Source: Ephydatia muelleri (lineage: Eukaryota; Porifera; Demospongiae; Spongillida; Spongillidae). Taken from it: 64,000 nucleotides of DNA. Below, in pieces: positions 35,111-46,044 of this stretch. Each line of letters opens with the position of its first letter. Within the stretch, counting starts at the first letter, position 1. The DNA lies in NCBI GenBank assembly GCA_013339895.1, contig JABACO010000003.1, positions 9,936,766-10,000,765 on the forward strand, written 5' to 3'. The position numbers and the translations under genes were made by a program. The notes below the pieces were generated by a model that ran no database searches, had not been told where the DNA came from, and saw only the letters and a list, made by a program, of their open reading frames with translations.

Positions 35111-37803
35111 TTAATCATAGATTGATCAAGTGCTTACCTAAGTAAGAATTTGCTTACTTAAGTCAGCAATCTTTAGCCCAATACTCCCATAGCCCACAGA
35201 TCGCGTGTAATGTTTATAAAGTGATTTTAGTATTACAGAGGACTCAAAGTTTCATCGCCTCTTAACCCTGGTTCAAACTGAGCTTGTATACATATGCTTT
35301 TGCGTGGGGAAAAAAGTTACACGCTATAATGATGTGATGTAGGTAAGTACTACAAAATGCGTTTATTTTACGCGGTACACCTACTAACTCACTCTGAGCG
35401 GGTAAGCAATAACTCCCGATGCATATTGAAGCCAAGAAAACGAGTACAGTGTTCTTTGACCATTGTCCTGATCAGATTAATTAATTAAGAATAGCGAATA
35501 ACTGCACTGATCATGGCGCCGAGGATAAAGGTCGGATGTACTGTATACACCTTATAGCGCAAAGGGTAATGGGGAGTAAGCGAGCAAAAACAGCGCTACG
35601 GATCGGCTTGGAAGACAAAAGAACTCTGCGGCACTGTCACTGCAATGATCAGAACAGGTCGTAGCCGAAAGTGGGAGTGTCATTTTGAACAACTGTCTAT
35701 GCCATGTGTATTTTCAGCACGCTCACTCATAATCAGTGGCCAGGATAACGATACCTTACCTCTTCAGCAACCAACAGCAGCAAGTGTAATGAACAACTAA
35801 TGACAGGCGATAATGATGTTGAATTGGATGATGCTTGTAGTGCAGAAGATGGAGGGGTAGATGGCGAAATTGATGACGTAGATGAAGCTGGATTGAGTGT
35901 AGATGATGAAAATGGTGATGATGCTGACTTGAACAATGATGAGATGCAGCAAGAAGAAAGTACTGTGCAAGAAGGCCAAGAATCAAACAAAAGATGATCC
36001 ACTTCACTGCAATGGTGTTAAGTGGAGTGTGGTTTCTAATGTATCTGAGGACACACGTGCGCAACCATGCTACAGAGCCATGATACTGTGGGATAATAAC
36101 ACTGAGGAGGAAAAGCGCACAGTCCTGGACTATTTCAAACTATCATTTCCTATGCAGATCATAGATAACATTGTTGAATGGACATCACAAGCCATGCCTC
36201 CAGGGAAGAGGGGTATAAACAGTGCTACAATACTGAAGTTGTTTGGCTACCTCCGTGCATTAACAAGAACTACTTCTCGCAGAAGGAACCTGTTCAGTGA
36301 ATGTGATGGGTTGTTTCCAGCTCCCTGTTTTGGAACTCGGTTTGGGCTTTCTCAGCATCGTACTGATATGCTTTTGCGAGCTCTCAGATTTTACCCATTA
36401 ACAGATGTAGACATAAATGACAAGTGGAGTTCAGTGCGCAGACTGATAGATGCCTTCAATCTGCGTCGTGCAGAGGTGTTCTATCCATCATGGCAGATAT
36501 GTGTGGACGAATCGATAAGTGCTTGGAGGGGTAAAGACGGTAACTTTTGTAGTGATGGGTTGCCACATGTCAGCAAGATAGACAGAAAGCCTAAAGGTGT
36601 AGGTACCGAATTGAAAGATGCAGCTGATGCAGAGTCAAAGGTTATAATAGAAATTCAAGAGGGAATGGAGAAAATGATATATGGATGTGTACAAGAAAGC
36701 TGGCACTGCACAAGTTCTGCGACTAACTAAGCCTTGGCATGGAACTGGAAGAGCAGTATATGCTGATTCTGCCTTTGCCAGTGTGACAACAGCCATTGCC
36801 TGTCGTCAGAAAGGCCTCCACTTTACAGGCTTGGTTAAGACTGCCACAACCAAATTTCTTAAGAAGTTAATATCCACCATACCAGGCATAATTGAAACAG
36901 ATGCTTACCTGATGTGGAAACACTTCCATCCTGATGGTAGGAACTGGAATCACGCATCCTTCACCGAAGAACTTGCTATGCAACTTCTTTCAATCCCAGA
37001 AGATGAAACAAGCCCAAATGTGTCTCTAGATTCAAGTGCAGATGTTATTACACTCAAAGGGCATGAAATATGTCCAATGAGCGAGTTAGAACAATACAAA
37101 AGTCAGACTAGTTCTAGAGCACCTCTTAGACGATGCAGAATTTGTGGTGGAGGTTGCAAGTACTATTGCAAGGGCTGTTCCAGTCAAGATAACAATATAC
37201 TAGTGCCGCTCTGTGGTTTAAAAAGCAAAAACGAATCTGCTTGTATAATGAAGCACATTCAGTTGTGACATGTTTAAGCAAAAACGGATCTGCTTGTATG
37301 ATTCTGTTGTGACACTTTATTATGTACTGCTGTACCAGTCTGATGTTGTTTACCGTACGGTATTTTCCAAACATTGCATTGCAACGTACAACTGTAGGTC
37401 TGGGTACGATAAAAAATGGCTGCGTAACTTTATGTGCATACAGTATTTTGGTGGTTCTAGCAGCCTTTTGAAGCTAAATAGCGTTACCTAACTGTATACA
37501 GAGTCTTTCATCAATAACTTAAAGGTTTATACGGAGGACTTGGTAGCAGAATGTGTGATAACTCTTGTACTGCTTTTTATACGTAGCTTTAGCGCTAGTA
37601 GTTGTTTCCATCATTGCTAAGGCCGGAGGTTATACGGCGAAATCAAATTACGTGTGTGTTGCTGTATGGAAAATGATGCTGTGGCTTGCGTTGAACCCTT
37701 GGAAAATACTTTTATAAGGATGAAACAATTGACTTTAGTGCGCTTACTAAAGTAAGCGTTACGCAAAACTTAAGTAAGTTTGTACTGATCAATCTATGAT
37801 TAA
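35111..37803 (+). mobile_element. piggyBac-family transposon
   Basis: TTAA at 35111-35114 and 37800-37803 flank inverted ends TCATAGATTGATCA, perfect over 14 bp. Sub-terminal inverted copies of gcttacttaag-like words lie on both sides. The TTAA target and the transposase inside agree with the piggyBac family. The transposase is broken and internally deleted. Confidence 0.9.
35800..37268 (+). pseudogene. piggyBac (PGBD4-like) transposase, internally deleted
   Basis: An acidic N-terminus (35800-35997) continues, after a frame change near 35950-35990, into the conserved transposase domain. It has LFGYLRALT, the first catalytic block ICVDESISAW (about 36500), a second frame change near 36690, and the second block YADSAFASV (about 36760). 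The third acidic block, normally about 100 residues on, is missing: VKTATTKFLKKL jumps to IIETDAYLMWKHFHP, a region that in full-length relatives lies after it. The C-terminal Cys-rich finger (CRICGGGCKYYCKGC, about 37133-37180) is kept. Two frameshifts and the lost third carboxylate mean it cannot act by itself. Confidence 0.85.
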
Positions 37804-38837
37804 AGAACTCAATAACCTATAATACATCCTCCGCATTCTTTATTTTGAAAGAGTATGGAAGACAGACTGAGATTTAATCTTTCATAGCAGTCCATTGTAG
37901 CTGTTCGTTGAAAGTCAATTACACAGTGACACCAGGTTTGTTATCATCCTAAAGTACAACTTTACTCAAAGTAAGTGGCACATTGCAAACTATAACCCAC
38001 AGTGGTGGCAGTGGAAGAAAAGATAATCGGTATGAAAGTGAAGTGGTACACAGCCCTTCATATATGCAAATATGTGGAAAGACTCAATAAATGGAGATGC
38101 ATCGCTACTGTCTATGTCTCTGTGTTTAGACAAGCAGACAAATGTAGCCCATGAGACACCTGCACAGACAGAAGGTGACGTGGGATGGAGACCATCAGGG
38201 TCGTACGCTTTCGCTTGTGCTGGTCTGTGTACCTAAACATTCTTCCATAAACACAACCTGAAAGTGTGCATTGGAGTATGCACGGGTGTTAATGTTTAGG
38301 TGCATGCCACTTTCCAGCGTTATAGTAGCCGCACAACGCAATATGAAGTTCATGCCCTGTGTACCAAAACACTTTTCAGGCCTCGTGGCGGTGGAACTAG
38401 CATCCTAAAGAAAGGTCTTGCTGCGCAACAGACCGGCGAAACACCCTGGCCAAAATACGTGGTCTCAATACACATAACAACATATATAACTCAGGCAAGG
38501 AATCTTCAAACTTCCAACAATGCATTATACATAGGTAAGAGATTTACAGCAAAAAAAGAGGCTAGAAGAGAACTTTACCAGGTAACGAGTGACATCCAGG
38601 CAAAAAAATTACTGGTTCTTTTAACCACTTTCAAGTGGAAAACAATGGCTATGAATTAGAAGGTCGAATCAGTATTCAATTTGTAGATCATATTGCTATA
38701 ACGTTTAACTTACTGTTTAAGACATTCAAGAGAAATTCCAATATCTTTCGCCAAAATATCCACCCCTTTTCACAAATTCAGAGTGATTTCGATACTGGTA
38801 GTAGTGGTCGTAGCTGTAAAAAAAAAAAACCTACGCG

Positions 38838-41040
38838 CAGAGTAACGAAAGCTACCTTCGATAAATGGCAACTTGACAATGATCGCGATCACCAAATGCT
38901 CGTGTGGCTTCATTGTGAACTCAAACGCAATAATGTCCACGTAGCTTTTTTGTTTTGTGATGTGTGTAAATGCTACAAGGACAGCATTGTATCATTGCGA
39001 AACTTCTGGATTACCAGTACTACCAATCAATAGATATTGGTCATAATGGAGCATGCAAATAGCGAGATTCATAAGGTAGCAATGGGGGTTTGTAGAGTGT
39101 TAGTGCGAAAGCTAAAGGTGAGTCTCTTTTTGCCAATCCAATCATAGGCTAAATGGTGACGACTCTTGATGCCACAAATCAAGCACGAATGAGGCGGAAA
39201 TTTGATGTGTGCTACATGATGGCAAAAGAGAACATCCCTTTCTCAAAATACCCATCTTTTTTGGAATTAGAGGATCAACACAATACAGATATGGGCCCTG
39301 CACATAGAACACCTGATTCAGCCAAAAGCTTCACCAGTTTTATTGCAGCATGTCAAAGAAATGATTTCCTTGGTAAACTGAAGTATTGTCATTTCTACAG
39401 TATTTTGATGGATGGAACAACAGACTTGGGCAACAAGGAGGAGGAGATCGTGGCGATGGTTTACTGTTACAAGAATGAAGTTGCTCAGGAAATGACATCT
39501 TGCACTCGCTACTGGTCAGTCCACAGTCCTGAGACTGCTGGTATGTCTTGGAGCTTCCCTTGAGTTATTTGGTGTCAAAAGCATCTTAGACAGGGATAGT
39601 GTACTTGGAGTTGACGGAATGCCAGTACTGGATCTGATGGTGCCTCTGTTAATGTAGCTGAGCACAATGGAGTGAGAGGCAGATGCAGCATGCTCTTCCT
39701 TAGCTTTTTTGGTCATGGTGTTTCAGTCATCGATTGGAACTTGCATGCTTCGTGAGTGCAATCTTTTTAGCACTTCAGGAAATGCTTCTCCGTTTATATT
39801 ATCTGTACAAAAAGTCACCCAAAAAGTCGAGGGAGCTGACAAGCATTGTAGATGAGCTAAAGGGTGTATTTGAGCTACATGTACCAAAAGGTGGTGGTTA
39901 TCTCCCTATTTGATGCCAGGGAACAAGATGGATCACTCACAAGTGAAATGCAATGCAGCGGGTGGTAGAGCGATATGGTGCATACATCTTACTATATTGA
40001 TTAATGGCAGTTCTGTGAAAGCTGCAGACAAAGCTCGATTAAAGTGATACCTCAAGATCTGGAAGGCACCCAAAATGCTGATCAGTTGTGCCATGTTCTT
40101 TGATGCTCTGAAGCTTTTATCTATTTTGAGCTTGGCACTACAAGGTACATGTAATGAAGTTGATATAGTAATGAGCATTGAGAGTACTTTCAACTCATTA
40201 AAGGCCCTGATGTCATTGCTGGAAAAGAAGCCTAGTCAGTGGCCAACTATTAAGCTAATCAAAACCCAGATCAAAGAGATTAATGGTGTGATGGAGTACC
40301 AAGATGTTCCTGTAAGAAACATCGATGAATGTGTACAGCAGTGCACAATTCATGTGCTAGCTGATCTTCACAGAGTAGAAGAAAACATGGAGGATCGGTT
40401 GGAATGGTCAGACCTGAAACTCTTGAAATCAATTCTTGTCTTCTTAGAAACTCAGCATTGGATCCAAAGAGAATCAATCAGGTGGAGGATCTGATGGGAA
40501 TGGAGACAGTGATAATGACTTGACAGAAATCAGAAGTGCAGTTGATGTTATTGTCTCATCGTTTCTTGCACCATTGGAAGCTAATAGGGTTGAATGCAGT
40601 TTATGCAGTTTCAGCCCAGGATGAGATAGAAGTAGCTGTTGACTATGCAAGGAAGTATCTGTCATTAGCCACAGAAAGCTACAGGCGAATACGGTATAAG
40701 CTCAATACATGCCCTCAGGTAGGTGGCCTAACATCCTTCTGTTATGTGAGCTAGTATTCAGCTTACCATTCACTACGTGTCATGTTGAGCAAATGTTCTC
40801 TTTGTTGAGGGTGGTTAAGACCAAATGCAGGAGACACCTCCAAACAAGTATGCTACATGAATTTTTAGAAATCAGCATTGAAGGTCCTCTTTTAATGCTG
40901 ATGCTGCAATTAAGTTGTGGCAGAGTAGCTGCTTTGGTGGGAGCAGAGTGAACCAGAAAGAAAGAAAGGAGTACACCCCACGAGCATGCAGCAGTGCTAT
41001 CACTGACAGTGAGGAGGAAGACAGAAACTCAAAAGATACA
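38838..41040 (+). pseudogene. hAT-family transposase, copy 1 (decayed)
   Basis: Four blocks read in order with several frame changes and stops. An N-terminal finger region (38838-39033) has RRVTKATFDKWQ, ALLFCDVCKCY-like Cys residues and DSIVSLRNFW. The start of the RNase-H-like core (39153-39560) has FYSILMDGTTDLGNKE. A middle block around 39620-39800 has DGASVNVAEHNG and a histidine-containing CFSHRLEL-like stretch; another runs to about 40490. The C-terminal dimerisation domain (about 40745-40975) has FSLPFTTCHVEQMFSLLRVV. This is the order seen in vertebrate ZMYM6/FAM200-like hAT derivatives. The terminal inverted repeats were not identified. Confidence 0.75.
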
Positions 41041-41409
41041 TTTGCCCTTGATGATTTGGGACCAGTTGCATGCATTTGATTTTGAACATAACTATAAGTC
41101 AATATACTGAGTACATGTACATGTACATGTGTTCTATGTGTGATCATGTTTTGTGTCTATGTACTTAAAAGAATCTCTAGCCGTTTGAAAAACATGTCTG
41201 GGCAAACACATGTAACCCCTTACATCTTGTCTAGCAATCCCAAAAAATGTATAATTGTCCCTGATACTACATGTATCAACTAACAGTGACTGCAGAACTA
41301 TAGCAGTTCTATATGGTGTTGGTACAGAGTATGAAATTTTGAGCAACACTTGTAATGCAATTACATGTACTTCTCATTTAATGATTAGATATGTACTGTG
41401 AAGTGCTTT

Positions 41410-41960
41410 GGAGAATCTTGGACGTATTGAGCAGCAATGGAGATTTCCTCAGGCAATGAAGCAATTGATGAAAGTCACATGTACCTATCATGAAACCACT
41501 ACAATGTCATTCTCATTATTTCAAACCAAACGGATTATTACTCCATACTTGTACAGTCACTTGTTGATTCCCATGGATTATTTATGGATGTGAATGTTGG
41601 CTGGCCTGGGTAAATACATGATGCACGACTATTTGCCAATTCCATCCTGTTTCCGTATAGGAAATGTTGTTCCCTCAGTGGTCACAAAACATAAATGGTG
41701 TTACTGTACATACCATTATTGATTTTGGGAGATCTGCTTACCCACTATTACCATGGCTGATGAAACATACCTTGAATATGAGCACACAACCCCTCATATG
41801 TGCACTTCAATTATAGGCAAAGTACTGGCAAGGATGATTGTAGAAAATGCTTTTGGCAGGTTAAAAGGAAGATGCCTTATGAAGAGGATTGAGATCCCAT
41901 ACTATATATGATGTGATAAATATCATCGCTGTCTGCATAACGTTCCACCACCACTACCAC
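41410..41960 (+). pseudogene. Harbinger (HARBI1-like) nuclease fragment
   Basis: Across frame changes the plus strand reads AIDESHM, YYSILVQSLVDSHGLFMDVN, VGWPG, IHDARLFANS, then SAYPLLPWLMKHT, and finally RMIVENAFGRLKGR. These match the DDE nuclease of PIF/Harbinger elements in order, including the GD/GR-SAYPLLPWL and VE-AFGRLKGRW blocks. The N-terminal half and the MYB-like partner gene are absent. It lies just downstream of the hAT copy 1 C-terminus and ends in a CCA repeat. Confidence 0.75.
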
Positions 41961-42101
41961 TACCACCACTACCACCACCACCACCACCACCATCACCACC
42001 CTCCCCCTCCCCCCTGGGATGCTGTGATGTAACAGAGGTTACCGGCTATACCTTCACCCCCATCAACCAACTCCTGAGATTTTTTTTTTTTTTTTTTTTG
42101 C
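41945..42101. repeat. (CCA)n tract, then poly-T
   Basis: Runs of ccaccactacc type at 41945-42010, a C/T-rich tail, and about 22 T at 42079-42101. A short aaat tandem repeat follows at about 42169-42193. Confidence 0.85.
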
Positions 42102-42207
42102 AGTGGCAAGCTAGATGTAATAAATAACTACCAATATTTATATCAAATCAAAAGAAAAAGAACAAAGAAAATAAATAAATAAATAAATAAAAATTAATTG
42201 AATAAAG

Positions 42208-42774
42208 TCACTCCTGCATGTATGGAAGTCCTGCTCCGTCTTCTATCTCCATCCTCCTCCATTTCACCCGACTCCCACGAATGCACAAATTTGTAGCACG
42301 AAGGATAGCAAACATCAGCCTTGCCCGCGCATAACCCATCACTTCACTGTTTGATTTATGCCAAGTTGCAGCAATTTTTTCTGATAGGAGGAGCATGAAT
42401 GCCGTTCCTTCAACACCCAGTGCCCCATCTGCAGTCACAACAAAAGGTGTAAACGAAGCATGTACACATTCAGCTGCTTGTGAGTATTTCTGTTTCTTAA
42501 AGTGCTCGATAGTAGAAAGCACCGCATTTACATCCCGTTGTACATAGGAGCTGGCATCTGAGTCGACTACTCTAACATCGAAAAAAGTAGTAGTTTGAGA
42601 CTGCCACACACCACGAACAGAAAGGTCAGCAACTAAAGCTGGAACATTATTCTGGACATTCGGTTCTCTTATCACCGGTTCTCTCAAAACTTCTTTATAG
42701 GCTATTGAAGCCAAGTCACCAAGGGCATCCCTTATCTCTTGGCAAAATAACGAAACAGTCATGGCCTCGAACAA
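42208..42774 (-). pseudogene. C-terminal nuclease-like domain of a retroelement polyprotein
   Basis: Open for 188 codons on the minus strand. It contains QEIRDALGDLASIAYKEV, VRGVWQSQTTTFFDVRVVD, ASFTPFVVTADGALGVEGTA and FAILRATNLCIRGSR. I recall this order from the C-terminal part of reverse-transcriptase polyproteins in cnidarians and other invertebrates, where the FFDVRV stretch sits in a predicted restriction-like fold. The RT itself is not present. The upstream end meets a helicase fragment. Confidence 0.6.
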
Positions 42775-42931
42775 AGTTGTGAATGGCTTCCTTCTGTTTG
42801 TCCTTCAACGAATTCACTCCAAGTTGATCCATCGCAAAACGTACAGCTCTACAAAAATCATCCATTTTGGTTATCAAATGTAATAAGTCTATCCATACTA
42901 CTTGTTGATATAGCAACATTCCTGCAGCCAA
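42745..42931 (-). pseudogene. RecQ-like helicase N-terminal fragment
   Basis: The minus strand reads LKDKQKEAIHNFVRGHDCFVILP, the Q-motif-like start of RecQ-type helicases just before the Walker A loop. The Walker A is not there: within about ten bases the sequence switches, in another frame, to the retroelement domain at 42208-42774. Either a transposon-borne helicase fragment or a host relic. Confidence 0.55.
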
Positions 42932-42976
42932 GTAAAGCGTTCTAGAATTCCAGAACCTTTGTCACCGATTTTTTGC

Positions 42977-43061
42977 AGTCACTTTCCCAGACCCTAGTTC
43001 TAGCGTAGCGGTGATGCTATCCATCCGCAGCTGTGACGTACTTGGGTCTGGGTATGAGACT
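42977..43061. mobile_element. Diverged relative of the 71-bp micro-element
   Basis: The ends agtcactttcccagaccc and gggtctgggtatgagact are inverted and match the ends of 46997-47067. The inner catccgcagctgtg is shared with it too. No flanking duplication recognised. Confidence 0.5.
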
Positions 43062-43092
43062 ATTTAGTCCTTTTGGCAGTGTGGCACGTGCT

Positions 43093-44152
43093 CAATGGCG
43101 GTGGAGCCCATAAGGCAGGTGGGGCATGTAGCCCTACCAAAGCTTCCGAAGGTAGGGCATAGCCCTACCAATCCTAGCAATATGCAATATGAGTTAGTAA
43201 TAATTCAATACGACAATAACCATGATGAAATTAACCAGCAGGCGATTGATATTCTCCGTATTGTACCACAATGGTACGGCGTCAGGCCGTCAGCATGGCA
43301 GCCTGGAACAAAGGTATTAATAACGTAGTGATTAAAAGTTAGCTATTAAATTGAAGTTAATTGGCCGTGATTTCAAATTTCGAGCTAGTTGTGTCTTTTA
43401 AAGTGAGTTTGAAGCTACTTTTGGCAAGAACAGAGTGTGTTGAGAAGTGCCTGGTAGGCTGCTAGTATCATCAGACCAGAGATCGAGTGAGTTCAATGTA
43501 TCCGTGCAAGTGATCTATAGCTTTAGTTCTACAGTAGTACTTGAACAGGTGCTTCTGAGTTTATTGTACATAGCAAGCATAGTTCACTGTTCGTATACAA
43601 AGGGTCCATCCCTAAGGCCTTGAGCTACACTAAGTGCGGCAAAACTATTTTCAGAAGTCCTTAAATTGCCACAAATGCTATACGTAATACCTGCAACTAC
43701 AGCAACTGCTGAGCGCTCTTTCTCAGCACTTCGTCGGCTCAAAACATACCTCCGGAATTCAATGTCTGCAGAGAGGGTAAATCTATTTTGCATGTTCACA
43801 AAACATTCACAGATGAGCTCGACCTCAACAGCATTGCTGCAGAGTTAGCTTGCTGCGATGAGAAGCGGCAAAACAAGTTTGGCTGCATTAAAATATAACT
43901 GTATGGCTAACTTTAAACTGTCGAAAGCTGTAAAACTTCATCTTGTATTTGTTACAATATATGTATTAACATCTGCATTCAGTTTGCGGCTCAAGACACG
44001 CAGTAATTTAATAGTGTACTAGCATTTGCATGTATCACTGATACAAAGTTTAATTTAACTTGAATTAATATAAGGAGAAATAAAATTAAGGGTTTATACC
44101 CGACCATGCACCATTTAGCCCTACCAAAGTTTTTACCCTTCCGCCACCGCTG
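43093..44152 (+). mobile_element. hAT-family element, copy 2 (truncated inside)
   Basis: The ends CAATGGCGGTGGA (43093) and its imperfect complement ending 44152 (ccgccaccgctg) fit hAT-type termini. Both ends are followed inward by inverted tagccctaccaaag words. The interior keeps only the dimerisation domain of the transposase. No 8-bp duplication was found. Confidence 0.55.
43666..43870 (+). pseudogene. hAT C-terminal dimerisation domain fragment
   Basis: Reads PATTATAERSFSALRRLKTY then LRNSMSAERVNLF, the signature of the hATC domain (the A-T-A-E-R-S-F-S core). It follows a leucine-poor stretch with no catalytic core, so the element was internally deleted. Confidence 0.8.
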
Positions 44153-44159
44153 GTGTTTG

Positions 44160-45420
44160 CAAGGCATCATTGCTCGATATTAGCATAGTCGGTTGGCAAA
44201 GTTCTTACTGTAGCACTTTAGGTAAAAACCATAACGGTTTCTTCATGTACACAAGCCTCCTTCAACCTATAGTTGTTGTTATGGAAGTACACAGTCAAAT
44301 TTGTACAATATGTACCATATATGTTAAGCACATCATATTATAGAGTATATGATAATCATATTTGTAGCATAATGATATTTTAGCGTATATGGGTCATAAC
44401 GTTATTACAGTTTGGTACAAAATGTCAAACTGTTTCCATATATGTAACGAATTGTTAGAACAATCTGTACCATATGTCGTGCTGAACGGATATGTTCCAG
44501 GTTGTACCAGTTATGATACAAATATGTATCATATAATGATAGACATATGTCACATATCTGGTACAGAAAATTACTTTTGGCTGTCTAATGAGCCATGTTG
44601 CTAGGTACTTAAATTCATAGTGGGCGCAGACGTGTTGTCCAAATTTCAATGCAATGTAACAGCGGTGGAACGCACACATCTCTCCTTACCCTCCTGCTGA
44701 CGCCGTCCAACCCCATATATGATACGACGCGTTTACTTTTAGACGTCGTAAACTAGCAACGGTACTATTGTCTTTCGTTTTCACCCATTTTTGGTCCCGA
44801 TCGGGAGGGTGACCTACTCTCCCGGACCTGCCCACCAACGCCTAGGGTAACGTGAGGAGTGGTCGGCAGTAGGGAGTGGTCGGCAGTTGGGAGTGTTCGG
44901 CAACCGCACTTTCAACACAATACATAGCCTCAAAGAAGGCATTTCAATATTTCAAAACAGTATAAAAACCATCCTTCTGGGTTGTCGTAGGATGCAGTAA
45001 GTATAATTTAAGCAACTACGTTGCCTTTAAATAATAACACATGGATGCCAAACACTACCTAAGCTATCGCGCATGCCGATCACTACCTAATCTACCCTAG
45101 CCCATTCAATAGCACAAACGCGTTCTCTCATCATTTTTTCATTTCTTTGGCGCCGGCAAACGTTTACCAGTACTCTAAACTTTTACATCACTTGTCCTTA
45201 CCGTATTGCCTTCATCTTGAATTGGGGATGACTTAATTCTCACGTGAGACACGATGGAGCGTAGCGATAGACCGTTATTCGATTTTCGTAATGCCTACGA
45301 AGTAAGCAAGGCGGTATTTCGCATACTCTATCGCGCGAGAGTGTGATGTGTAGGATGTAGGATTGGTAGTGCAAAAAGCAAGGAAATAAGAATTACTTAG
45401 CCCCGGATTCAGCATAGCCT
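44160..45420. other. No gene recognised; AT-rich then short tandem words
   Basis: 44290-44600 is AT-rich with recurrent acatatg/gtaccatatatg words in both orientations. 44850-44905 has three tandem copies of a roughly 18-bp word (gagtggtcggcagt). No coding signal was found. Confidence 0.4.
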
Positions 45421-45465
45421 TGGGGGGGGGGGGGGGCCGCGCCCCCCCCCCCCCCCCCCCCCCTT
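45421..45465. repeat. G-tract/C-tract hairpin
   Basis: About 15 G, then ccgcg, then about 22 C: a perfect hairpin and a likely assembly-difficult site. It sits near the kind of G-rich MITE ends seen at 52011-52120 and 55514-56115. Confidence 0.8.
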
Positions 45466-46044
45466 CCATCTAGGGTTTGCATCCGTCGGTAAATTAACTA
45501 TCCGGATACCGAAATCCGATAGATTTTATTCCGGACTCCGGTATCCGGATTATCCGGTTTTATCCGGATTTCATAGCATCCACATTGCACACCATGTTTT
45601 AGAAGTTGCTCTGGAATTCTTAATGCATGGCATATTAACCATCTTCCTGATTAACCAAAACACCTCCCATGAAACATTTTCTTCGTTATGGTTACAAGCG
45701 CACTGGCAACCACTGTGTTTCAGTTCCTTCTCCTTTAAACGGCGGTTTGCTCTCATTGAACGCGTGGAAAGCAGGCCCTCCGCCCCGAAAAATTGAAATG
45801 ATCTACGTGCCCCAGCTGACAACCGATGTCCTTTAGAACCAGCTAGGTCGTAAAACGCATTAACACTTAAAAGCCATACTAGAAGCGATAAACACCTCTG
45901 ACCTCTCCCTCCCCATGCTCCCAGTACAGCACTACCCCACTACCCCGTAAGCACACATAGGTATAGCGTCATTGTGCACGCCTGCAAAACGCAAGGAACA
46001 AACAAAACACATACACAAGCTCAATAGATGTACAAAGAACGGGC

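Noticed and set aside
38300..38659. 119-codon open frame before hAT copy 1
   Set aside because: It could be a leader of the hAT gene but shows no known motif and is out of register with the zinc-finger block.
44290..44600. Recurrent acatatg words, considered as a satellite
   Set aside because: No constant period or unit; looks like AT-rich drift.
45571..45822. 83-codon minus-strand frame
   Set aside because: No motif recognised; it lies in a patch of atccgg repeats and mixed repeat debris.
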